A DNA stretch of 64,000 nt from Paenibacillus sp. (GCF_031177825.1 NZ_JAPSKE010000019.1:1-64000); one strand, 5' to 3'. Counted from the stretch's first letter, positions 7,862 through 15,948 are shown. Made by a program: numbers and translations. The notes: generated from the sequence alone by a model not told the origin.

Positions 7862-7892
7862 AGCCCCGAACTTTACCGTTCGGGGCTTCTTC
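7862..7892 (+). terminator. Rho-independent terminator
   Basis: AGCCCCGAAC pairs with GTTCGGGGCT around TTTACC, followed by TCTTC. It lies between the MFS gene and the converging YheC/YheD-like gene and probably serves the MFS transcript. Confidence 0.8.
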
Positions 7893-7896
7893 GATG

Positions 7897-8649
7897 TTAT
7901 TTTCGGTAATTCACGATCTTTCGATACGCCTTCTCGCTCAGCTTCCGGAACAAGGAGAGGGAGGGGGTGAAATTCGCTTCGATCAGCCACACCTTCCCGT
8001 CGCGGTCGATGCCGATGTCCATGCCGACGGTGTGGATGTAACGGTAGTGCCGGCTAAGTACCTTCGCGCTGACCAAAGATATGCGATCGACCTCCTTCAG
8101 GATGCGACGCCGCCTCGCGGCGGTGTTGCCTTTCAAATTCGAGCGGCGCAGGGCGGACGTTACCTTCGTCACTTTGCCATGGCTTCGCCGGACATTCGTA
8201 ATGATGTAGCCTTTGCCCGCGACCTTCGCCAAGCGGCCGGTTATTTTCCAACGGGACGAGGACGTTTTCTTCCGCTGCACCATCACGCGCAGGTCGAAGG
8301 GGCGGCCTTGGACTCGGGCTAAACGGATGTACCGCTGCACGAGCAGTCCCTTGCCCTTCGATTTCCTGCGAATGTACCGATTCGCCGCCGAGCGGCTCGA
8401 ATACGTCTTCTTCTTTCGCTTATACCGAATTTCGATCCGGCCGGAGGACGAGCCGCGCACGCGCATCACGCCTTTGCCGCCCGAACCGTGGACCGGCTTC
8501 ACGATGACCCGGCCGTATCTCGCCAACAGGCGCTTAAGATTCACCTTGCTGTACGGCTTCGACTTAGGGATATGCGAACGTAAGGAGCTTACACTTCTTA
8601 CGATGCGATACTTGTTCCACTTACTCTTGCTTCTTCCGCGCTTGGCCAT
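7897..8649 (-). CDS. YheC/YheD-like ATP-grasp protein (spore coat-associated family), compact and very basic
   Basis: A 250-residue ATP-grasp protein. VIVKPVHGSGGKGVMRV is the ATP-binding glycine-rich loop, LLVQRYIRLARVQGRPFDLRVMVQ is the central strand pair (shown as LLVQRYIRL, then GRPFDLRVMVQ), and GIDRDGKVWLIEANFTPS carries the Mg-binding Glu-Ala-Asn. YheC/YheD proteins of Bacillus are longer, with an extra N-terminal domain that is absent here. The first 50 residues and the middle are extremely Lys/Arg-rich. The start is the ATG six bases after GGGAGG. A SigK-like promoter lies 44 bases upstream, so mother-cell expression late in sporulation is likely. The ligated substrate is unknown. 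Confidence 0.75.
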   Translation of the reverse strand: MAKRGRSKSKWNKYRIVRSVSSLRSHIPKSKPYSKVNLKRLLARYGRVIVKPVHGSGGKGVMRVRGSSSGRIEIRYKRKKKTYSSRSAANRYIRRKSKGKGLLVQRYIRLARVQGRPFDLRVMVQRKKTSSSRWKITGRLAKVAGKGYIITNVRRSHGKVTKVTSALRRSNLKGNTAARRRRILKEVDRISLVSAKVLSRHYRYIHTVGMDIGIDRDGKVWLIEANFTPSLSLFRKLSEKAYRKIVNYRK

Positions 8650-8692
8650 AATCCGCCTCCCGATCCCTCGGACCCGAGGGAAGACTTGATGG

Positions 8693-8719
8693 CAGTATAT
8701 GGACTCCGAGGAGGATAGT
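8693..8719 (-). promoter_or_regulatory. SigK-like promoter of the YheC/YheD-like gene
   Basis: On the minus strand AC (8719-8718), a 16-base spacer and CATATACTG (8701-8693) match the SigK pattern AC-N16/17-CATANNNTA except for the last base. It lies 44 bases upstream of the gene start. Confidence 0.6.
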
Positions 8720-8801
8720 ATGGACGGCTGCCTTCGCGTTACGAAATAGGCGGGTAGGGGAGACGGGGACGGGCCCCTTCGGTCGGGCGGTGCAGGCGAA
8801 A

Positions 8802-8843
8802 TTGTACTTCTTCGGCCAAATGGCGTACCATACAAGGTATGGT
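8802..8843 (+). promoter_or_regulatory. Putative promoter with palindromic operator
   Basis: TTGTAC at 8802-8807 and TACCAT at 8826-8831 are 18 bases apart. ACCATAC (8827-8833) and GTATGGT (8837-8843) form a perfect 7-bp inverted repeat across the -10, a good place for a repressor. It would drive the 106-residue protein that follows. Confidence 0.4.
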
Positions 8844-8888
8844 TCATGCGTTCATGGGCATTCCTAATAGAAAGAGGAGCGTGGTTCG

Positions 8889-9209
8889 TTGAGAAGAAAC
8901 AAACCGTTGTCGATGGAAGATCTGCTGAAGGAGTTAAAGGGAGAGAACGCGCCGCAGGAGGATCCGAATTTCGTCTCGTTGGAGCAGTTGTTCAACGAGA
9001 AGTTTCTGCGCGGTCATTCGAGCTTCGAGAGCTTCGAAGCGTTCCTTGCGAAGGGGAACTTCCAGGCTAGAACGCACGAGGAAATCAAGAACATCGAAGG
9101 CGAGCTCTTCGACCGTTATATCGCCCGGGAGACGGATTTCCGCGACTGGAAGCAGATGTTGGAGGCGGCGAAGAAGGAGCACGAGGCGTCTAAGGGGAAA
9201 CCGTCGTAA
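8889..9209 (+). CDS. Small acidic conserved-looking protein of unknown function
   Basis: A 106-residue soluble protein, TTG start nine bases after GAGGAG. It begins MRRNKPLSMEDLLKELKG and is rich in Glu, Lys and Phe, with helices predicted throughout (for example FVSLEQLFNEKFLRG and SFESFEAFLAKGNF). There is no signal peptide or membrane segment. I do not recognise the family, but similar small proteins occur in Paenibacillus-type genomes. It is a single-gene transcript ending at the shared terminator downstream. Coding is supported by the ribosome site, codon use like its neighbours and the terminator. Confidence 0.65.
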   Translation: MRRNKPLSMEDLLKELKGENAPQEDPNFVSLEQLFNEKFLRGHSSFESFEAFLAKGNFQARTHEEIKNIEGELFDRYIARETDFRDWKQMLEAAKKEHEASKGKPS

Positions 9210-9259
9210 GGAATGGTTTCGAGGGCGCCGTCGGGGCGCTCTCTTGCATTCGTCGGCAG

Positions 9260-9291
9260 AAAAGAACCACTGCATGCGCAGTGGTTCTTTT
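9260..9291. terminator. Bidirectional terminator
   Basis: AAAAGAACCACTGC and GCAGTGGTTCTTTT form a perfect 14-bp stem around ATGC, with T runs on both strands. It serves the gene ending at 9209 and the converging gene ending at 9309. Confidence 0.95.
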
Positions 9292-9308
9292 CGCGTTCCA
9301 TCGGATCT

Positions 9309-9593
9309 TTACGTGACAGGTTCGAACGGAAGGTTCTCATAGGCTTCCGTTAAAGCTTCGCGTTCTTTATCCTTGAACTTCTTGTTGAAAAGGATGTACT
9401 GAACGTAGTCATCCCCCGCCACTATTTCTTGAATTTCGAAGCCCCCTTGGGCGAGAGCGCCCAATACGTCCGCTCCCCCGTAGCCGATCGGGGAAAATGC
9501 AGGATCTTGGAAGCTTGCATCGTACCCGATCACCGTCTGATTCGGCGACGTCGGGTCTACCGTGACCAACACGTATGCCGGTTGTTTAGCCAT
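9309..9593 (-). CDS. 94-residue protein of unknown function with SigK-like promoter
   Basis: Begins MAKQPAYVLVTVDPTSPNQ and runs through GGADVLGALAQGGFEIQEIV to a Lys/Glu-rich end (FNKKFKDKEREALTEAYE). ATG follows GAGGAG by seven bases. No signal peptide or membrane segment. Upstream is a perfect SigK consensus (AC, 16 bases, CATAACGTA) that overlaps the divergent promoter of the sugar-nucleotide operon. This points to production in the mother cell late in sporulation, perhaps as a coat or crust component. I do not recognise the family; the sporulation link is inferred from the promoter only. Confidence 0.7.
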   Translation of the reverse strand: MAKQPAYVLVTVDPTSPNQTVIGYDASFQDPAFSPIGYGGADVLGALAQGGFEIQEIVAGDDYVQYILFNKKFKDKEREALTEAYENLPFEPVT

Positions 9594-9691
9594 AGTCCCA
9601 CTCCTCTACTTTCAAAAAAATTGAGATTCTCGCGCTATCTCTCGTTAGACGGCTTGCCGGGATTCACCCCCTTCCGAGTTACGCTTGCTGT

Positions 9692-9719
9692 TACGTTATG
9701 AAAAAGAATTCATATGGTG
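9692..9719. promoter_or_regulatory. Overlapping divergent SigK-like promoters
   Basis: Plus strand: AC at 9693-9694, 16 bases, CATATGGTG at 9711-9719, reading toward the glycan operon. Minus strand: AC at 9718-9717, 16 bases, CATAACGTA at 9700-9692, reading toward the 94-residue gene. Each -35 dinucleotide lies inside the -10 element of the opposite promoter, so both occupy the same 28 bases. Confidence 0.65.
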
Positions 9720-9802
9720 ATAGGTAGAATGCATACTTGTCAATAAATTCCGCCAATGGAACTATATTGATAATGGGTGAATCGTACTGGACAGGAACCG
9801 CC

Positions 9803-9829
9803 ACTCATTCGCGTCTTTCTCATATAGTG
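9803..9829 (+). promoter_or_regulatory. Second SigK-like promoter for the glycan operon
   Basis: AC at 9803-9804, 16 bases, CATATAGTG at 9821-9829. The 15-base sequence TCATATAGTGATAAG at 9820-9834 nearly repeats TCATATGGTGATAGG at 9710-9724. It lies 57 bases before the acyltransferase start. Confidence 0.6.
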
Positions 9830-9885
9830 ATAAGCAGGAAATCGAGTTTTCCTCATTCTATGAAAAGGGAGCGTGAGATGAACAC

Positions 9886-10611
9886 ATGGTCGATGAGAGC
9901 TTCCGGATCCCCGTATCGGCAAGAATCGGCCGGCATGTCGTCATCGAAGAGGGCGTGATTCTCGGCGAGAACGTCCGCATCGGACATCATTCCGTGGTAC
10001 TGGCCGGAACCGTGATCGGTCATGACGTCACGGTCGGCTGCAATGCGGTGCTTGGATGCCAGCCATACAACAATGCTAGAGTTACGCACAAGGTTTCAAA
10101 GCAAGAAGGGCTAGTGATCGGGAACGGCTGCCGGATCGGCAACGGCGCCGTCGTCTACGCCGGGACGGTATTAGAGGAAGGCGCGATGGTCGGAGACTTG
10201 GCGAGCATCCGCGAAGGAACGCGCATCGGGAGTTCTACCGTCGTAGGGAGAAGCGCGACCGTCGAATGCCGTACGCGCATCGGCAGCCGCTGCCTCATCC
10301 AAACGGGGGCTTATATTACCGCCGATATGATCATCGAAGACGACGTCTTTATCGGGCCGGAGGTGTCCACGTCCAACGATAAATATATGGGGAGACAGCC
10401 CTATCAACTGGCGGGTCCCCATATTAAGGAAGGGGCCAGCATCGGGAATAACGCGACGCTGCTGCCTGGGATCGCGATCGGCCGAGGGGCGGTCGTCGGC
10501 GCCGGTTCCGTCGTCACGCAGGACGTGCCCGATCACGTCACGGTCGTCGGCGTACCCGCGAAGCCGCTGCCCGCGAATCGGAGCGGAACGCCGAAGGGGG
10601 GGCAATCATGA
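9886..10611 (+). CDS. Hexapeptide-repeat N-acyltransferase (WbpD-like), nucleotide-sugar pathway
   Basis: A 241-residue left-handed beta-helix acyltransferase. Imperfect hexapeptide repeats of the [LIV]-G-x-x-x-x type run almost from the N-terminus (VIEEGVILGENVRIGHHSVV) to GAVVGAGSVVTQDVPDHV, ending in the family's GVPAKPL. DVFIGPEVSTSNDKY resembles the acceptor-site loop of sugar N-acetyltransferases such as WbpD/WlbB. ATG start with GTGAG eight bases upstream. It overlaps the following aminotransferase by ATGA and sits behind two SigK-like promoters. Acetyl-CoA-dependent acetylation of a 3-amino sugar nucleotide is the best inference, given the aminotransferase partner. Confidence 0.8.
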   Translation: MVDESFRIPVSARIGRHVVIEEGVILGENVRIGHHSVVLAGTVIGHDVTVGCNAVLGCQPYNNARVTHKVSKQEGLVIGNGCRIGNGAVVYAGTVLEEGAMVGDLASIREGTRIGSSTVVGRSATVECRTRIGSRCLIQTGAYITADMIIEDDVFIGPEVSTSNDKYMGRQPYQLAGPHIKEGASIGNNATLLPGIAIGRGAVVGAGSVVTQDVPDHVTVVGVPAKPLPANRSGTPKGGQS

Positions 10612-11714
10612 ACATGAACATTCCTTTAATCGATTTGCGGGCGCAATACGTTTCGTTAAGACAAGAAATCCGGAGCGCGATCCACGCCGTCTTGGAGAGC
10701 GGGATCTACGTTTCCGGTTCGGAGGTGCAGCGCTTCGAACAGGAGACGGCCGAGTTCGCGAACGCCAAGACCTCGGTGTCCGTCGCGAACGGAACCGACG
10801 CGCTCATTCTCGCGTTGGAGGCGTGCGGCGTAGGCCCGGGCGACGAAGTCATCACGTCTCCTTATACGTTCTTCGCGACGGCGGAGGCCATCGCTAGAGT
10901 CGGCGCGCTTCCGGTGTTCGCGGATATCGATCCCGACACTTACAATCTGTCTCCGGAGAAGGCGGAAGCCAAGATCACCTCCAGAACGAAGGCGATCATC
11001 CCCGTGCACATCTTCGGTCAGCCGGCGGACATGGACGCGTTCCTCGCGATCGCCCGGCGGCATCGGCTGTACGTCATCGAGGACGCCTGCCAAGCGTTGG
11101 GCGCCGAATATCGCGGGAAGCCGGTCGGCGGCCTCGGACATATCGGCTGCGTCTCGTTCTTCCCGACGAAAAACTTGGGCGGGTACGGCGACGGCGGGAT
11201 CGTTCTGACGAACGACGAAGAGATCGCCAGGAACGTGCGCGTGCTGGCGAACCATGGGAGCACTCGGAGGTATTTCCATGAGACGGTCGGTTATAACAGC
11301 CGGCTTGACGAGCTTCAGGCGGCGATCCTGCGCGTAAAGCTGACGAAGCTTCGGGAATGGAATCGGCTGCGGCGGGAGAAGGCGGATTGGTATACCGAGC
11401 GGCTGCGGGAGACGGGGGTTAAAGTCCCTTACGCGACGCCCTCGGCGAGCCACGTGTATCATATCTATACGATCGAGGTTTCGAAACGGGATGAGCTGTC
11501 GACTTATTTGAACGGGGTCGGCGTGGCCACGGGGCATTACTATCCTTGTCCGCTGCATCTGCAGGAAGCGTTCGCGAGTCTCGGATATAAGAGAGGCGAC
11601 TTGCCCGTCGCCGAAGCGGCCTCCGAGCGCGCCTTGGCGTTGCCCATGTACCCGGAATTGACGGCCGAACAGCAGCAATATATCGTATCGCACATTCGAA
11701 AATTCATGGACTGA
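10608..11714 (+). CDS. DegT/DnrJ/EryC1/StrS-family sugar aminotransferase (WbpE-like)
   Basis: A 368-residue PLP enzyme of nucleotide-sugar amination. PLIDLRAQY at the N-terminus, VANGTDALILAL, VIEDACQALGA (Asp for the pyridine nitrogen) and FFPTKNLGGYGDGG (Schiff-base Lys) are the standard family landmarks, and GYNSRLDELQAAIL follows. The start overlaps the acyltransferase stop, so the two are coupled. With the 3-dehydrogenase gene at 20149 it would convert a UDP-3-keto-sugar to the 3-amino sugar, as WbpE does with glutamate. Substrate is inferred, family is certain. A strong terminator follows. Confidence 0.88.
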   Translation: MNMNIPLIDLRAQYVSLRQEIRSAIHAVLESGIYVSGSEVQRFEQETAEFANAKTSVSVANGTDALILALEACGVGPGDEVITSPYTFFATAEAIARVGALPVFADIDPDTYNLSPEKAEAKITSRTKAIIPVHIFGQPADMDAFLAIARRHRLYVIEDACQALGAEYRGKPVGGLGHIGCVSFFPTKNLGGYGDGGIVLTNDEEIARNVRVLANHGSTRRYFHETVGYNSRLDELQAAILRVKLTKLREWNRLRREKADWYTERLRETGVKVPYATPSASHVYHIYTIEVSKRDELSTYLNGVGVATGHYYPCPLHLQEAFASLGYKRGDLPVAEAASERALALPMYPELTAEQQQYIVSHIRKFMD

Positions 11715-11717
11715 AAA

Positions 11718-11754
11718 GGACCGCAGCTCGAGGCGCGAGCTGCGGTCCCTTTAT
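11718..11754. terminator. Bidirectional terminator
   Basis: GGACCGCAGCTCG and CGAGCTGCGGTCC form a perfect 13-bp stem around AGGCG, with CTTTAT after it on the plus strand and TTTTCAG on the minus strand. It separates the converging amino-sugar operon and glycosyltransferase operon. Confidence 0.9.
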
Positions 11755-12767
11755 GTTCCCGATATCGCATGGTACACATTCAACAAGCGCGAAGCCGTAT
11801 TCTCGAGGGCATGATGACGTTCCACATAGCGGCGGCCGTCCATTCCGAGCCGGCTCCACCGTTCCGGCTGCATCAGCAGGCGTTTCAAAACGTCGTAGAT
11901 CGTCTCCGGATTGGCGTTCACGATCGGAAGGCCGGGCGGATACGTGTCGAGCAGATCGTCGCGAATATAACAGATTACCGGCTTCCCCATCGCCATCGCC
12001 TCCATGCTCAGATTGGCGTAGGAGCCGATCAAGAGCTGATCGACGACGACGGCGGATTCCCGATACAACCGCATCGCCTGCTCATGGGGAAGCTTCTCGA
12101 TCAGACGGAAGCGGAACGGCACGCCTTCCTTCCGCAACCGTTCTACCGCGGATAAGAGATACGCCGTACCCTTGACCTCCCGGTTCGACGGGGCATGAAC
12201 GACCAGCGGTTCCGGTTGAGGGGGCGGATAGAAGGGTTGGATCCGTCCCGTCTCGATCGCGCGAGGAACGATATGGACGTGTTTGTAATACCCTTCGACA
12301 TAAGGCAGCAGCTCGCGGTCCGGAACGACGGCATGCTCGATCGAAGAGGCGAGAACTCGAAGGTTGCGGCGGATGAGCGGTTCCGGCCAAATTTTCTTTA
12401 CGCGAACGTAAGGATTGTTAAAGCTTCTGGCGACCGAACCGATGCGGACGTCGGAGCCGCGGTGCTCCGCGACCATGGTTTTCCCCATCCGGGCAAGGAT
12501 CTTGAGATCGCTCTTATCGGGGAGGAACGTCTCCCCGAAGTGGAAGTGGAACACATCGTACCGATCGACGGCTTCCTTGAAGAACGCCTTGCGAATCTCG
12601 ACGCTTTCGGACGGAGGATACCGATCCAGGTTCAAACGGATATCCGCCAGATAGTCGTAATACCCGGCGGAGTGAAAACTGCAAGAGGTCGCGTCCACGC
12701 CTTGGGCGCGAAGCGCGCGGGCCGCTATGCCGATCCCGATTCCATACGGCAGGTGAAGCACTCTCAC
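11751..12767 (-). CDS. Glycosyltransferase, GT4-like (paralog 1 of 5)
   Basis: A 338-residue cytosolic GT-B glycosyltransferase. The N-terminus MRVLHLPYGIGIG is the nucleotide-binding start, followed by YDVFHFHFGETFLPDKSDL and an EHRGSDVR loop. The C-terminal half has LVVHAPSNREVKGTAYLL and the donor-binding SMEAMAMGKPVICYI, where Glu corresponds to the GT4 donor-site acid. GTG start after GGGGG. It is the last gene of a minus-strand operon with paralog 2 and an epimerase. All five paralogs in this locus share these blocks, so it arose by duplication. Donor and acceptor sugars are unknown. Confidence 0.8.
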   Translation of the reverse strand: MRVLHLPYGIGIGIAARALRAQGVDATSCSFHSAGYYDYLADIRLNLDRYPPSESVEIRKAFFKEAVDRYDVFHFHFGETFLPDKSDLKILARMGKTMVAEHRGSDVRIGSVARSFNNPYVRVKKIWPEPLIRRNLRVLASSIEHAVVPDRELLPYVEGYYKHVHIVPRAIETGRIQPFYPPPQPEPLVVHAPSNREVKGTAYLLSAVERLRKEGVPFRFRLIEKLPHEQAMRLYRESAVVVDQLLIGSYANLSMEAMAMGKPVICYIRDDLLDTYPPGLPIVNANPETIYDVLKRLLMQPERWSRLGMDGRRYVERHHALENTASRLLNVYHAISGT

Positions 12768-12814
12768 CGGACATCCCCCTATTCTTCCCGTCGTCTTCCG
12801 GCCGGTTTCGCGCC

Positions 12815-13828
12815 TTACAATTGACGATAAATATCGATTAACATGCCGGAGACCCGCTCCAGGCTATGATGCCGCTCCACATAACGCCTCCCGCGCCTCC
12901 CGAGCTCCGCCCAACGCTCGGGACGGCGAAGAAGATCTCTCAGCGCTTCGTAGATCGTATCCGGGTCGGCGCTCACGATCGGGAGATCCGGAGGGAACGT
13001 ATCGCGGAGATCTTCGCGGATATAACAAATGACGGGCTTCCCCATCGCCATCGCTTCGATGCTTAAATTCGCATACGATCCGATCCGAAGCTGATCGATG
13101 ACGATCGTGGCTTGCCTATACAACCGTTGGGCTTCGAGATGAGGCATCCGTTCGATGAGCTTGAAATCGAATTTGTAGCCTTCCCTACGCAAGCGGCTTA
13201 CGGAGGACAAGATATGATCGGTGCCCTTAATCTCCCGATGGGACGGAGCGTGCACGACGAGCGGCGGGGAGTCGGGCGACGGGTAATCGGGAATGTACCG
13301 TTCGGTATCGATGGCGTAGGGGACGATATGAACCTTCTTATAATAAGGCGCGACGTAGGGCAGCAATTCGCGATCCGGAACGATGGCATGCTCGATATAA
13401 GCGGAGAGCCGTCTCAGATTCGCGCGAATCTTCATCTCGGGCCACGTCGGCTTGACTCGGACATGCGGATTGCCGAAGCTTCTCGCGACGGACAGCATGC
13501 GCGCTTCCGAGCCGCGATGGTGGACGATCATCTTCTTGCCGCGGTCCCTAATGATTTTCAGGTCGCGCTTGTCGGGGAAGAACGTCTCCCCGAAATGAAA
13601 GTGGAAGAGGTCGTATGTCTCCAACGCTTCCCGAAAGAACGCTTCGCGTACCTGTTTTCCGGCTCTGTACGAATATTCGTCCACATGCATGCGAAGGTCC
13701 GCCATGTAGGCATAGCGGTGGGATCGCAAACTGCAAGAGACGGCATCGACGCCTCGGGCCCGAAGCGCCTGGCTCAATACGCCGATGCCGATTCCATAGG
13801 GAAGGTGCAAGACCCTCCACGAACTCAT
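12815..13828 (-). CDS. Glycosyltransferase, GT4-like (paralog 2 of 5)
   Basis: A 337-residue paralog of the neighbouring gene, with VLHLPYGIGIGVLSQALRA, YDLFHFHFGETFFPDKRDL, HHRGSEARMLSVARSFGNP, LVVHAPSHREIKGTDHIL and SIEAMAMGKPVICYI. The start I choose is the ATG at 13828, which overlaps the TGA of the upstream epimerase; the frame continues 17 codons further upstream but without a ribosome site. Operon order is epimerase, this gene, paralog 1. It should transfer a sugar in the same glycan as the other paralogs; specificity cannot be read. Confidence 0.8.
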   Translation of the reverse strand: MSSWRVLHLPYGIGIGVLSQALRARGVDAVSCSLRSHRYAYMADLRMHVDEYSYRAGKQVREAFFREALETYDLFHFHFGETFFPDKRDLKIIRDRGKKMIVHHRGSEARMLSVARSFGNPHVRVKPTWPEMKIRANLRRLSAYIEHAIVPDRELLPYVAPYYKKVHIVPYAIDTERYIPDYPSPDSPPLVVHAPSHREIKGTDHILSSVSRLRREGYKFDFKLIERMPHLEAQRLYRQATIVIDQLRIGSYANLSIEAMAMGKPVICYIREDLRDTFPPDLPIVSADPDTIYEALRDLLRRPERWAELGRRGRRYVERHHSLERVSGMLIDIYRQL

Positions 13829-14775
13829 GCCTTCGGCCGCCGCGCGATCGTTTCGGCTACGCCGCGCTCGAAGTCCCAATCGAACGACATGCCGATTCCT
13901 TTGATCTTCGCGTTGTCGATATCGAAATGTTTAATATCGCCGGGCTTCCAGTCGGCATACGCGATCGGCAGATCTTCTCTTTGCAATAGGCGCAAAATGA
14001 GCTCCGCCAGCTCTTGGATCGTTATTTTCAAGCCCGACGCGCAGTTGTATATTTCTCCGTCGGACTGCGGATGGCTCGCCGCGAGCAAATTCGCTTTGAC
14101 CACGTCCCTCACGTACGTGAACGATCTGACCTGACTGCCGTCGCCGTATACGATGGGGGATTGGTCGTTCAACACCCTTCGAATGAAGATCGAGACGACG
14201 CCGCCGAAGTCGTTATCTTCCTGCCTCGGGCCGTATACGTGGAAGTAGCGGAGAATCGATATGTTCATGCCGTATAAGCGCCGAAACACTTGGCAGTACT
14301 TTTCGGCGGCTAGCTTACTGGTCCCGTAGAACGACACCGGCTCGGTCGGATGTTTTTCGTCCTCGGGGACGTATACGGGCTCCCCGTACACCGATCCGGT
14401 CGAAGCATGGACGATCTTCTTCACCCCATGCAAGCGCGAAGCCTCCAGCACGTTGAAGGTCCCCTCCGCGTTCGTCTTTAAATCCAATCGGGGATTCTTC
14501 ATGCACACGGTGTTCTTGGACACGGCTTCGTGGAATACGACCTCGACGCCTTGAAACCAATCGACGATCCCTTCGAAATCCGTTACGTCGGCCTTCGCGA
14601 CCGTAAGAAGCGGATGATCCTTCACGCCGCCGAGATTCTCCCATTTTCCTCCCGAGAAATTGTCGAGACAGACGACCTTCACATTCATCTCCAACAATTG
14701 TTCCACCAGATGGCTGCCGATGAATCCGGCTCCTCCGGTAACGAGCGCCGTCTTATAGGGGAAACGTTCGATCAA
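13825..14775 (-). CDS. NAD-dependent nucleotide-sugar epimerase/dehydratase (SDR extended family)
   Basis: A 316-residue extended short-chain dehydrogenase. ALVTGGAGFIGSHLVEQL is the NAD-binding motif, HASTGSVYGE holds the catalytic Ser/Thr region and YGTSKLAAEKY the YxxxK pair. Similar to UDP-glucose or UDP-GlcNAc 4-epimerases and UDP-glucuronate epimerases; the exact reaction is not determinable. TTG start nine bases after AAAGGAG. It is first in the minus-strand operon and divergent from the 14998 gene. It overlaps paralog 2 by four bases. Confidence 0.8.
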   Translation of the reverse strand: MIERFPYKTALVTGGAGFIGSHLVEQLLEMNVKVVCLDNFSGGKWENLGGVKDHPLLTVAKADVTDFEGIVDWFQGVEVVFHEAVSKNTVCMKNPRLDLKTNAEGTFNVLEASRLHGVKKIVHASTGSVYGEPVYVPEDEKHPTEPVSFYGTSKLAAEKYCQVFRRLYGMNISILRYFHVYGPRQEDNDFGGVVSIFIRRVLNDQSPIVYGDGSQVRSFTYVRDVVKANLLAASHPQSDGEIYNCASGLKITIQELAELILRLLQREDLPIAYADWKPGDIKHFDIDNAKIKGIGMSFDWDFERGVAETIARRPKA

Positions 14776-14997
14776 CTGAAAACACTCCTTTGCCCCTGAT
14801 CTGATTTTTACTATTGGTATTCAACGAGGAAGGCGGGAGATATAGTCTTTTACTCATTTCATGGAAAATAGGCCGGGTTTCAAAGATTGCTATAAGCGTC
14901 TAATTTATAGGGTTCGGTATAAACAACCATGGCTTCCATAGTTTTGCTTACATAGACTATTCCAGTCTGCCGGACAAGAGAATGCGAGGTGATGCCC
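14776..14997. promoter_or_regulatory. Divergent intergenic promoter region of the glycan locus
   Basis: Separates the minus-strand epimerase operon from the plus-strand operon. A SigE-like arrangement on the plus strand (GTATAA at 14918-14923, 14 bases, CATAGTTT at 14937-14945 by eye) and a perfect SigK -10, CATAGACTA at 14951-14959 but without an AC at the right distance, are candidates. No convincing promoter was found for the minus strand. Confidence 0.35.
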
Positions 14998-15948
14998 ATG
15001 AGAGAGAGGATCGATCGCTGCGCGGCTATGGCGAAGGCGAGCGGGAAACTATCGCTTGCGATCGTCGGTTCGACCGCGAATCGGAACAATCCGCCGTTCG
15101 CGATCGGACCTACGAAAGAGTCGGATCGGTTCGTAGGCAGCAGTTTTATAACTAGGGACCTTGAGGTTTTCAAAGAGATTTGCACGTATGCGGACGGGAA
15201 AGTCGATTACCTCTTCGTAGACGTAGAAGCGAAGACGGATCCGCCGTTCGACTTTCTGGCGGAAGCGAAAGCATGCGTGAAGACGAGCAAGGTGAAAACG
15301 TATAAAGGCAACGATATCACGGCCCATGCCTGCGATCTCTTGGTCAGCGAAATCGTCGGCGATCTCGCGGGGAAGAAAGTCGCGATTATCGGTGCGGGGA
15401 ATATAGGTTCCAAGGTAGCCGTCAAACTCGTCGAACGAGGGGCGGATGTTTATATCAACCGCAGGGATCGGAACGGCGATCTGCTGGCGTCCGCGATCAA
15501 CGCGATGAAAACCCGGTATACGTCCGGAACGGTGTACAGCGCATCCGATCCGGCCGAGGCGGCTCGCCATGCCGACGTACTGATCGGGTTTACCCAAGGG
15601 ATTCCGGCGATTACGGGGGCGATGATTTCCGCGCTCAACTCGAATGCGTTAATCGTAGACGGCGGCGTCGGAACGCTGACGGAAGACGCGATCGCGGCGG
15701 CCAAGTCCGCGGGGTTGAGCCTCTTCCGATTGGATGTGAGAATCGCGCTGCCGTTCGTCGTCGACAGCATCCTCTCGACGGAACGATTCTTGACGTCCGT
15801 CGCGGGGACGTTCGTCGACAACGGGAAGACGTACGTCGCCGGCGGGATTATCGGAAGCCGCGGCGATATCGTCGTCGAAACGATCGCCGACCTTGGGACG
15901 ATCGTCGGCATCGCCGACGGGAAGGGCGGAATTCTTAAATATCGTTAG
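14998..15948 (+). CDS. Rossmann-fold NAD(P)-binding protein of unknown substrate
   Basis: A 316-residue protein. The middle contains a clear dinucleotide fold, KKVAIIGAGNIGSKVAVKL, then a strand ending YINRRDR whose Arg pair suggests NADP. The preceding segment CDLLVSEIVGDLAGKK resembles the layout of shikimate or methylene-tetrahydrofolate dehydrogenases, with an N-terminal substrate domain. The start is the ATG at 14998, four bases after AGGTGAT. It is the first gene of the seven-gene plus-strand glycan operon, 13 bases before the epimerase. I cannot assign a reaction; a dehydrogenase making an unusual sugar or amino-acid substituent is one guess. Confidence 0.6.
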   Translation: MRERIDRCAAMAKASGKLSLAIVGSTANRNNPPFAIGPTKESDRFVGSSFITRDLEVFKEICTYADGKVDYLFVDVEAKTDPPFDFLAEAKACVKTSKVKTYKGNDITAHACDLLVSEIVGDLAGKKVAIIGAGNIGSKVAVKLVERGADVYINRRDRNGDLLASAINAMKTRYTSGTVYSASDPAEAARHADVLIGFTQGIPAITGAMISALNSNALIVDGGVGTLTEDAIAAAKSAGLSLFRLDVRIALPFVVDSILSTERFLTSVAGTFVDNGKTYVAGGIIGSRGDIVVETIADLGTIVGIADGKGGILKYR

